A stretch of DNA of 5,535 bases from an uncultured Eubacteriales bacterium (GTDB taxonomy: Bacteria > Bacillota > Clostridia > Oscillospirales > Acutalibacteraceae), in the NCBI GenBank assembly GCA_910580045.1, contig CAJTXF010000113.1, forward strand, positions 1 through 5,535, in the 5' to 3' direction. Positions 1-5,493 of the stretch are shown one piece after another. The notes beneath the pieces were generated by a model. The model was not told the origin of the DNA, made no database searches, and was given only the letters and a program-made list of their open reading frames with translations. Both the position numbers and the translations under genes were made by a program. Every line of letters begins with the position of its first letter. The first letter of the stretch is position 1.

Positions 1-2
1 AC

Positions 3-989
3 TGGCTCCAAGTATTCAAGTTCCCTTCCGTGGAGCGTACAACCTATGACCGTTGCGAATGTACGGTGGAGCATCAAATTTTTCCTCTGCTTGGTGAAAA
101 GGTAGTAGGTGATATTACCGCCGCCGATCTCAAAGAGGTGCTGAACCACTGGATGGGCGAAGGCTACGCTTACACCACCGTCAAGAAAGTGTACATCGTG
201 CTCAACGAATATTTCCGCTACCTGACCCAACAGGAAATCCTGGCAAAGAACCCCATGAACAGTGTACCCATGATAAAGAAATCGAACTTCATGGCTGCGC
301 AAAACAAGGAAGATATACCCACTCAGGAAACGGTTACTGTGTTCACGCTAGAGGAAATCGAGAAGTTCAAGGCAGAGGCGTTCAGTAAATTTTCAAACGG
401 CAAGCCCAAATACCAGCAGCCAGCGGCCTACATCCTCATGCTGAACACTGGCCTACGCACCGGGGAGCTGCTGGGCCTCCTCAACAGCGACATCAACCTG
501 GAGGGCAGGCACTTGGAAGTCCACCAGAACGTCAAAGAGGTGTGCAGGCGTGAGGGGACAGAGTACATCCCCGGCAGGGAGGTCAAGGTGGGCAAGACCA
601 AAACAGCCGCCAGTAAGCGCCGTGTGCCCCTGAATGGGGCCGCAGTGGCCGCGATAGAGGAGTTACGCCAGGAGCGCAACTTCGGCCCCACAGCGCCCCT
701 CGTGAGCGACGAGAAGGGCGACTACACCCGCCCGGTCAACTTCCGCAAGAGGTACTACAGAATTCTGAAAGCCGCAGGGATAGAGCAGAAGGGTCTCCAT
801 AGTCTCAGACACACTTTTGGAAGTTCGCTGGTGAACGGCATCCGCCAGCCAGACGGAACCCTCATGGCACTCTCGCCTCGTCAGGTGGCAGACCTCCTGG
901 GCCACAGCACATCACAGATCACCGAGATGTACTACGTCAAGAAAGACACGACCCGCCTGCAAGGGATAACAGACGGGTTCAATTTTTAG
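3..989 (+). CDS. Tyrosine recombinase/integrase, 5' end cut off by window edge
   Basis: Catalyses element integration and excision through a covalent 3'-phosphotyrosine intermediate. The reading frame is open to the window edge, and residues before the GTG at 30 (WLQVFKFPSV, codons 3-32) already look like the core-binding domain, so GTG 30 is not the true start. About 60 or more N-terminal residues, including any arm-binding domain, are probably missing. Codons 3-290 encode the SAM-like core-binding domain, followed by a charged linker and then the catalytic domain from about 345. Visible active-site residues are Arg in LNTGLRTGE (codon 456), the probable beta-hairpin Lys in VGKTKTAASKRR (codon 600), His and Arg in GLHSLRHTFG (798 and 807), His in LLGHS (903), and nucleophile Tyr in TEMYYV (930). 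The C-terminus looks complete (TAG at 987). Family: phage/ICE integrases of Firmicutes. It converges with the serine recombinase operon. The family is certain; the element type is not. Confidence 0.95.
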   Translation, partial: WLQVFKFPSVERTTYDRCECTVEHQIFPLLGEKVVGDITAADLKEVLNHWMGEGYAYTTVKKVYIVLNEYFRYLTQQEILAKNPMNSVPMIKKSNFMAAQNKEDIPTQETVTVFTLEEIEKFKAEAFSKFSNGKPKYQQPAAYILMLNTGLRTGELLGLLNSDINLEGRHLEVHQNVKEVCRREGTEYIPGREVKVGKTKTAASKRRVPLNGAAVAAIEELRQERNFGPTAPLVSDEKGDYTRPVNFRKRYYRILKAAGIEQKGLHSLRHTFGSSLVNGIRQPDGTLMALSPRQVADLLGHSTSQITEMYYVKKDTTRLQGITDGFNF

Positions 990-1160
990 CAGGAGCAGGC
1001 CAGCACAAAGGAGACCGCCCCAATTTTCTGATGATTTATTGATGATGTACCATACGGAAAAGCTAGAAACGGATACGAACAGAAACGAAAAAAGCGCAAA
1101 ACACACGCCATAGAGAGCGACATCGTAGACCGCATCCCGCCACCCCAAAACACAAGAAAA

Positions 1161-1186
1161 GCCCGGAATTCCAAGGAATTCCGGGC
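1161..1186 (-). terminator. Rho-independent terminator of the serine recombinase operon
   Basis: The arms GCCCGGAATTCC (1161-1172) and GGAATTCCGGGC (1175-1186) are perfectly complementary over 12 bp, separated by AA, so the realistic fold is an 11-bp stem with a 4-nt loop. Read on the - strand the hairpin is followed by TTTTCTTGTGTTTT, a fair U-tract. Read on the + strand it is followed only by CAAATCTTTG. It therefore best serves the recombinase operon, whose last stop is about 65 bp upstream in that direction. Weaker bidirectional use for the integrase transcript is possible. Confidence 0.75.
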
Positions 1187-1236
1187 CAAATCTTTGTAAG
1201 GCGGATACGAAAAAGATATTTTCGCCAAATCTGTGT
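1185..1236 (+). repeat. 13-bp direct repeat pair GCCAAATCTKTGT
   Basis: GCCAAATCTTTGT (1185-1197) and GCCAAATCTGTGT (1224-1236) match at 12 of 13 positions with starts 39 bp apart. They flank the central palindrome of the repeat block. The first copy overlaps the base of the terminator stem. The significance is unknown; it could be a binding-site repeat or chance. Confidence 0.4.
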
Positions 1237-1245
1237 GCGTATCCG
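1202..1245. repeat. Inverted repeat CGGATACG / CGTATCCG with nested palindrome
   Basis: The arms CGGATACG (1202-1209) and CGTATCCG (1238-1245) are exact inverse copies 28 bp apart. Between them CGAAAA (1208-1213) and TTTTCG (1219-1224) form a second short palindrome, and GGCG (1200-1203) / CGCC (1223-1226) a third. A further direct copy of the outer arm lies at 1070-1079. The block sits directly after the last serine recombinase stop and before the operon terminator. It could be a recombinase or accessory-protein binding site, or 3' UTR structure. The sequence does not decide. Confidence 0.5.
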
Positions 1246-1250
1246 AACTC

Positions 1251-2897
1251 TCACGCTTTTTCAATAGCCTGCTCAACCTCCAACCCTCCCGCAAAAATTA
1301 CCTTGATCTTCTCCTTGGACTCCACAACCACACACTCCAGCACCTGCCGCACCAGCCTGTCATCATATTCCATGGGGTGGTTTTCCAGCCCATCCAGGAT
1401 AGTGAAAATCTCATCCAGCCGGGACTCTGCATTCTCCTTTTCCTGCTGGGCATTGTCAAGTTGAGCCAACTGTTGCTCCAAGCTGTTTTTCTCTGCCATG
1501 AGCGCTGTGGCCCGCTGCTCGTCAAAATCTTCCACCGTATCGGTAGCTATGGCCTGGAGCATAGCCTTGAACTCCGCGTCAATTTCCGCTATCCTTATCT
1601 GGATATCCAGGCTGTTATCCTCACCATCATCATTTTTCAACCCCATGCCAACGTGCAGCTTTAAGGTACCCAGCACATCGGCACTCTGTTTAGCTGTGCG
1701 CATGATTGCCGCCATGACAGCCTCCTGCAGCACACTTTCTTCCATTGTGGGCGAATGGTGGCAGTATCTTTTGCCAAAATCCAGCCGGTTGATGCACCGC
1801 CAGACAGGTTTCTTTTCACCTTTGACCGTCCAGGTACATCTCCGATAAGGAGTACCGCATTCCCCGCAGACCAGCAGTTCCGAGAGAGCATATTTACTTG
1901 AATACCGGCCCTGCTCGGTCTTGGTACCTTTCTGCTTGACCTTACGCTTACCGGTGCGCCGTGCCAGTTCCTCTTGCGCCCGACCGAAGGTAGCGGGGTC
2001 GATGATTGCCGGATGATTGTTTTCCACAAAGTACATAGGCCGGGCCTTGCCGTCGTTGCGTTTGACCTTCTTGCTCAAGCAGTCCACCACATAGGTCTTG
2101 TTGAGAACAGCATTTCCGGCGTATTTTTCATTTGAAATTATCGACTGTATCGTTCCAGGCACCCATCTGCCGGAGCCGGAAGGTGTTGGTACACCGTCAG
2201 CAGTCAGTGTGTTTGCGATGGTCGTCATGCTGTCCCCGGCGAGGAAGCTGCTATAAATTCGTTTCACGACCTCGGCCTGTTCCGGGTCGATTTCAGGCTT
2301 GCCGTCCGGCCCCCGCCGGTAACCAAGGAATCGCTTGTACTGGAAAGGTACCTTACCCTCTTTCGCACTTTGATTTTTGCCCCATATCACGTTGGCGCTG
2401 ATATTCTCCGATTCACTCTGAGCGATGCTGCCGTAAATCGTGATATAAAACTCAGCCCCAGGCTGTGTGCTGTGGATGTTCTGTTCCTCGAAGAAAATGT
2501 CCACGCCTATCTCCTTGAGCATACGAACATACTTGAGAACGTCAGCCGTATTCCTCGCAAACCGGCTGATGGACTTCGTGATAATCATGTCGATTTTGCC
2601 ACGCCGACATTGCTTTATCATCTTGTTGAACTCATCGCGCTTTTTTGTGCTGGTACCCGAAAGTCCTCTATCCGCAAAAATGCCCACAAAGGCCCATTTC
2701 GGCTCGCTGCGTATCTTTTCGGTGTAGTACCTCACCTGCACGTCATAGCTGTTTAACTGCTCCTCCTGGGCCGTGGAAACGCGGCAGTATGCCGCCACCC
2801 GGAGCTGCCGGTGGGCCTGCTTGATTTCTTCAGCTATGTTGATTTTCGCCGGGATTTTCCGCACTACTTTCTGCGGAGTGGTTGCTGTCGGTTGCAT
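1251..2897 (-). CDS. Large serine recombinase (third gene of operon)
   Basis: A serine-type site-specific recombinase of the TnpX/TndX/phage integrase kind. It cuts both DNA strands through a 5'-phosphoserine and rejoins them. With the ATG at 2897 (548 aa), residues ~33-180 form the resolvase catalytic domain with nucleophile Ser41 in YCRVST and active-site Arg112/Arg115 in SRFARNT. Residues ~183-290 are the Recombinase domain, and ~344-379 a zinc ribbon (CGEC...C...C; Cys344, 347, 368, 379). A coiled-coil stretch follows at ~430-495, then a short C-terminal beta-rich tail. The length is normal for the family. Start choice: ATG 2897 lies 8 nt after AAAGGA. ATG 2903 is too close to that site, and ATG 2927 (558 aa) has none. 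The start overlaps the preceding gene by 68 nt. The gene ends in TGA, with the operon terminator downstream. It appears intact and probably active. Confidence 0.95.
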   Translation of the reverse strand: MQPTATTPQKVVRKIPAKINIAEEIKQAHRQLRVAAYCRVSTAQEEQLNSYDVQVRYYTEKIRSEPKWAFVGIFADRGLSGTSTKKRDEFNKMIKQCRRGKIDMIITKSISRFARNTADVLKYVRMLKEIGVDIFFEEQNIHSTQPGAEFYITIYGSIAQSESENISANVIWGKNQSAKEGKVPFQYKRFLGYRRGPDGKPEIDPEQAEVVKRIYSSFLAGDSMTTIANTLTADGVPTPSGSGRWVPGTIQSIISNEKYAGNAVLNKTYVVDCLSKKVKRNDGKARPMYFVENNHPAIIDPATFGRAQEELARRTGKRKVKQKGTKTEQGRYSSKYALSELLVCGECGTPYRRCTWTVKGEKKPVWRCINRLDFGKRYCHHSPTMEESVLQEAVMAAIMRTAKQSADVLGTLKLHVGMGLKNDDGEDNSLDIQIRIAEIDAEFKAMLQAIATDTVEDFDEQRATALMAEKNSLEQQLAQLDNAQQEKENAESRLDEIFTILDGLENHPMEYDDRLVRQVLECVVVESKEKIKVIFAGGLEVEQAIEKA

Positions 2898-3756
2898 TTT
2901 CATCGTCCTTTCCGACCATCTGGCCATTTGCTAATCTGATATTCACTGTGCCATCTTTTTCAAGGTGGATGGCCTGAACCGTCCTCTTAAAAAGCGGCAG
3001 AGAAAAAGCTGAAAGCGGCTCTGCATCTAAGAGAACCGCTTTCAACCTATGGGCTATATATGGAGCGGAATTGATGTCCGCATATTTCAGGGAAACACAC
3101 TCTATCATCTTTTTTCTCAGGGCATTTTTATCATAATCGAGGGTGTCCAATATCCGGGCAATCTCATTTTCAGCTTTTAGCGTCTGCACACTCATGGACT
3201 CATCAATAAGTGAAATTTGCACCAACTCGGGATTGACAATTACCCGGTTTAGCAGTACAGTTATATCATCCAGCAGATTGCTATCTTCCTTGTGAATCAC
3301 CGTGCGGCAGTCCGCATTGGAACATATCCACCGCTGCTGGCACTTCTTGAATCGGCTGTCGTGCCGTCGAACCATTTCGCCGCTACAAGTGGGGCAGATT
3401 ACTGGCACATCTATATGAAAAATCTCATGGTTGCGGTCGGTGCCGTGCTGGGTGTTTTTCTTGGCTTTCATCTCCATCATGGCATGGTGAGTGTCCTCGT
3501 CAATGATAGCAGGAAAACCATTCTTGCCGGTATACCGTTCATTTTCTACCAATCGCATGATGCGGGATTTGCTCCAGCCGGTAACACCGGGCTGATACTC
3601 GATATTTTCATCGTTCAGGCGGCTGGCAATTTCCAGCAGGGAGTAGCCGTTTTGATACTCACTAAAAATGCGATTCAGCACAGCAGCCTCTTGCGGATGG
3701 GTGATTATCACACCATTCTGATACTGGTATCCGAATGGGATATTTCTCTTTTTCAT
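2830..3756 (-). CDS. Serine-recombinase-like protein lacking the catalytic domain (middle gene)
   Basis: A 308-aa protein that begins directly at the Recombinase domain: residues ~6-78 run from IPFGYQYQNG through RIFSEYQNG and WSKSRIMRLVENERYTGK. A shortened linker leads to a zinc ribbon with Cys121, Cys124 (CPTC), Cys145 and Cys150 (CSNADC). A helical, probably coiled-coil region (~155-245), a short beta-like stretch (VQAIHLEKDGTVNIRLANG) and a polar Ser/Glu/Asn-rich tail follow. There is no YxRVS serine motif and no SRFxRN motif, so it should not cut DNA itself. ATG 3756 is preferred: it overlaps the upstream TGA as ATGA and lies 9 nt after GAGGTG. GTG 3768 lies within that site. The last 22 codons overlap the next gene. 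An intact frame and tight coupling argue against a decaying remnant. Likely a DNA-binding partner or directionality factor of the two flanking recombinases (inference). Confidence 0.9.
   Translation of the reverse strand: MKKRNIPFGYQYQNGVIITHPQEAAVLNRIFSEYQNGYSLLEIASRLNDENIEYQPGVTGWSKSRIMRLVENERYTGKNGFPAIIDEDTHHAMMEMKAKKNTQHGTDRNHEIFHIDVPVICPTCSGEMVRRHDSRFKKCQQRWICSNADCRTVIHKEDSNLLDDITVLLNRVIVNPELVQISLIDESMSVQTLKAENEIARILDTLDYDKNALRKKMIECVSLKYADINSAPYIAHRLKAVLLDAEPLSAFSLPLFKRTVQAIHLEKDGTVNIRLANGQMVGKDDENATDSNHSAESSAENPGENQHS
2906..2911 (-). promoter_or_regulatory. Ribosome binding site of third recombinase gene
   Basis: AAAGGA on the - strand ends 8 nt before ATG 2897 and only 2 nt before ATG 2903, favouring 2897 as the start. 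It lies inside the coding sequence of the middle gene, so ribosomes translating that gene pass over it. Translational coupling is likely but inferred. Confidence 0.65.
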
Positions 3757-5306
3757 GCCGTGCGACACCTCACATTCTCGGGGATTTGCTTCGTAAAAGC
3801 CAGCTCGCCGACGAGGTGGAAGGTCAGTTTTGAGTTATCCACAACCGTGATTCTCTGGATAATTTCTTCGAATAACGCTTGACTAAATGGTGTGCCCGGC
3901 ACATATCTCGCCAGGAAGTCATCCAGCGATTTCAGCGTGTATATCAATTCATCATCTTCGTCCTCTGCCAAGGCTTTCTTACGATCCAACCGCAGGGCAT
4001 TGATTTTATTGCTTATCACCGAGGACTGCGCAGCGAAGTCAGTGGCATTGAGAACCCCATTGGTGTGGAGTCGGGCAACCACCAGATTCTGCGCACTCAA
4101 GTCAGCTATTTGTTTATCAATTTGCCGTACCTTTTCCTGGCTCTCGCCGCCACGATTTTGTATCATCTCTAACTGATGGATAAGGGTACCGAATAGGTCA
4201 TTGCGGTGGGCAGACAGCTTGTCAACCATCAAGCAGAAAGCGTCGAACACAGCGTTTTCGCGCACACGCCTGCTCTGGCAATCCGTTGCCCCAGCCGCTT
4301 TACCGCTGCACAGCCAGTAAGCGGTACCGTTTAGGAGCAGCCTGCGGAATGAGCGGCCACACTCTGGACAGCGGAGAATACCGGTCAGCGGATATCCACC
4401 CTCGCACTTGTGACTGACGTTCCGCGATTTTTGCAGTTCCTGCGCCGCCATATAGGTTTCCCGGCTGACGATGGGCGGGTTGCTGTTTTCCACATAATAT
4501 TGTGGTTTTTCGCCGCGATTCTTTTTCTTTCTGAAGGGTAGGGTGTCCGTGGTGAATTTCTTTTGCAGGAGTGCGTCGCCCATATAGCGTTCGTTGTTAA
4601 TCACATAGTTCACTGTGGAGTGGTACCACCTCTCTTGAGCATATCGGCGGGGAACACCCTCCGCGTTGAGGATATTGGCAATATTCTGTTTGCCGATGCC
4701 TTGCAGGTAAAGGTCAAAAATGCGACGTATCACCGCGGCTTCGTCCTCTTTGACCAGAAGCTGGCCATCGATTAAATTGTACCCATACGCTGGGGCGCAG
4801 CAGTTGAACTCCCCCGACTCCACACGCATTTGATAACTCCTGCGAAGGTGGTCGGAGATATTTACGCTCTCCTGCTGGGCGGCCATGCCGGGGAAAGTCA
4901 CCAGCATTTCCATATTCATCTTCTCGCTGTCGATGCCCTGTTCCTCGAAGTAGATGCTCACGCCCAACTCCTTGAGGGTACGCAGGGCAACCAGCAATTC
5001 CTGCGTATTCCGGGCAAAACGCGACACAGACTTGGTGATGACCCGGTCTATTTTGCCCAGCTTGCAGTCACGGATAAGTCGGTTCTGCTCATCGCGCTTT
5101 TTCATGTCAACACCTGACAGGCCCTCGTCAGCGTACACGTCCACCAGCTTGTACTGCGGATTCTTGCGCTCATAATCCTTGTAGTAGCGAATCTGAGCGG
5201 CAAAAGAGTGCAACTGGTCAGCGGATTTGCTGGATACCCGGCAGTAGGCCGCAAGCCGGATAACTTCGGGTTTTTGCGGTTCCCGGCTGATGTCGGTTAC
5301 AGTCAT
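3753..5306 (-). CDS. Large serine recombinase (first gene of operon)
   Basis: A full large serine recombinase, 517 aa from ATG 5306. Residues ~17-165 are the resolvase catalytic domain with nucleophile Ser25 in YCRVSS and Arg96/Arg99 in SRFARNT. Residues ~167-275 are the Recombinase domain, and ~313-343 the zinc ribbon (CPEC, then Cys333 and Cys343). A coiled coil at ~385-460 and a C-terminal tail follow. It is a paralogue of the third gene: catalytic segments such as KIDRVITKSVSRFARNT are closely alike, while the C-terminal halves differ much more, as expected if they bind different DNA sites or partners. Start choice: ATG 5306 lies 9 nt after AAAGGA. The longer frame from GTG 5360 has no ribosome site and would add an unusual hydrophobic-plus-lysine segment. 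It ends in TGA overlapping the next start (ATGA). Likely partner of the two downstream products in one recombination complex (inference). Confidence 0.95.
   Translation of the reverse strand: MTVTDISREPQKPEVIRLAAYCRVSSKSADQLHSFAAQIRYYKDYERKNPQYKLVDVYADEGLSGVDMKKRDEQNRLIRDCKLGKIDRVITKSVSRFARNTQELLVALRTLKELGVSIYFEEQGIDSEKMNMEMLVTFPGMAAQQESVNISDHLRRSYQMRVESGEFNCCAPAYGYNLIDGQLLVKEDEAAVIRRIFDLYLQGIGKQNIANILNAEGVPRRYAQERWYHSTVNYVINNERYMGDALLQKKFTTDTLPFRKKKNRGEKPQYYVENSNPPIVSRETYMAAQELQKSRNVSHKCEGGYPLTGILRCPECGRSFRRLLLNGTAYWLCSGKAAGATDCQSRRVRENAVFDAFCLMVDKLSAHRNDLFGTLIHQLEMIQNRGGESQEKVRQIDKQIADLSAQNLVVARLHTNGVLNATDFAAQSSVISNKINALRLDRKKALAEDEDDELIYTLKSLDDFLARYVPGTPFSQALFEEIIQRITVVDNSKLTFHLVGELAFTKQIPENVRCRTA
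3766..3771 (-). promoter_or_regulatory. Ribosome binding site of middle gene
   Basis: GAGGTG on the - strand matches the anti-SD core and lies 9 nt before ATG 3756. It is inside the last codons of the upstream recombinase gene, whose TGA overlaps the ATG. This fixes the start at 3756 rather than GTG 3768 and indicates translational coupling. Confidence 0.7.
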
Positions 5307-5315
5307 TTGCACCAT

Positions 5316-5321
5316 TCCTTT
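5316..5321 (-). promoter_or_regulatory. Ribosome binding site of first recombinase gene
   Basis: AAAGGA on the - strand with a 9-nt spacer to ATG 5306. The same hexamer with nearly the same spacing precedes the third gene. It decides against the in-frame GTG at 5360 and the ATG at 5315, which abuts the site. Confidence 0.65.
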
Positions 5322-5366
5322 CTTTGATTTTTTGCCCTTCGGCACCACCAACAATACCACAAGAGT

Positions 5367-5411
5367 TCAGATACATCCAGCGCAAACCGCCAGAGTTTCC
5401 ACTTCAGACAT
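5367..5411 (-). CDS. Possible 14-aa leader peptide in frame with first recombinase
   Basis: ATG 5411 is preceded by GGAG with an 8-nt spacer, the best-looking ribosome site in this leader, and encodes MSEVETLAVCAGCI before TGA (5369-5367). It is in the same frame as the first recombinase, which stays open from just after this TGA. It may be a regulatory leader peptide, an N-terminal extension disabled by a stop, or chance. No protein family is recognised. Confidence is low because the peptide is so short. Confidence 0.3.
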   Translation of the reverse strand: MSEVETLAVCAGCI

Positions 5412-5467
5412 ATATTTTTCTCCACTCTGCAATGCTGATCTAACAAATTAAACTTTTATATAATGAA

Positions 5468-5492
5468 GTGGCCGCCCAAAACGGACGGCCAC
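5468..5492 (-). terminator. Hairpin, probable terminator of the gene entering from the right
   Basis: The arms GTGGCCG (5468-5474) and CGGCCAC (5486-5492) pair perfectly. Inside them CC/GG (5476-5477, 5483-5484) adds two pairs. Position 5475/5485 is a C-A mismatch in a + transcript but a U-G wobble in a - transcript, giving a continuous 10-bp stem with a 5-nt loop only on the - strand. It begins one base after the TAA at 5496-5494. The U-tract is weak (TTCATTATAT), so it may terminate only partly and let some transcription into the recombinase operon. Confidence 0.5.
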
Positions 5493-5493
5493 G

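Larger units (their letters stand above)
990..1250. other. Non-coding convergent intergenic region with repeats
   Basis: This 261-bp gap lies between the stop of the tyrosine integrase and the stop of the last serine recombinase gene. I see no credible gene. It contains a tandem TGATGAT pair (1029-1035, 1040-1046), a 10-bp direct repeat CGGATACGAA (1070-1079 and 1202-1211) with an inverted copy of its first eight bases (1238-1245), a terminator-like hairpin (1161-1186), and a near-identical 13-bp repeat (1185-1197 and 1224-1236). Attachment sites often lie beside integrase genes, so this is the most likely place in the window for an att site or an element boundary, but no core sequence can be fixed from one sequence alone. 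Confidence 0.6.
5307..5493 (-). other. Leader/upstream region of the recombinase operon
   Basis: A 187-bp region between the stop of the gene entering from the right and the first recombinase start. It contains a hairpin (5468-5492), a TATATAAA stretch on the - strand (5462-5455) that could act as a -10 box but lacks a good -35, and a short ORF with a strong ribosome site (5411-5367). No convincing sigma-70 promoter is visible on the - strand. If none exists, the operon would depend on read-through from the right or on an atypical activated promoter. Confidence 0.5.

Noticed and set aside
30..32. GTG at 30 as the integrase start
   Set aside because: The frame is open to the window edge, the residues before it fit the core-binding domain, and no ribosome site precedes it.
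1042..1113. Possible 23-aa peptide starting at tandem ATGs in the intergenic region
   Set aside because: There is no ribosome site before it, the composition is of repeat-region type, and it has no coupling to a neighbour.
1233..1664. + strand open frame of 143 codons
   Set aside because: It lies opposite the conserved C-terminal part of the third recombinase and matches no family I recognise. It is a shadow of that gene.
2830..3768. Middle gene as a frameshifted C-terminal fragment of the preceding recombinase
   Set aside because: The preceding gene has its own complete Recombinase domain, zinc ribbon and tail. The middle gene repeats those domains with a different sequence, so it is a separate paralogue.
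3292..3882. Long + strand open frame opposite the middle and first recombinase genes
   Set aside because: It is antisense to well-supported domains, has no recognisable protein features and spans the junction of two real genes.
5303..5425. A - strand 40-codon frame from GTG 5425 whose TGA overlaps the first recombinase start as ATGA
   Set aside because: The overlap is tempting, but the GTG lacks a ribosome site and the peptide has six Trp and four Cys in 40 residues, which looks like non-coding translation. It overlaps the better-supported short ORF.
5459..5464. TATAAT on the + strand as a -10 promoter box
   Set aside because: There is no good -35 at 16-18 bp, it would transcribe straight into the hairpin, and no + strand gene follows in the window.
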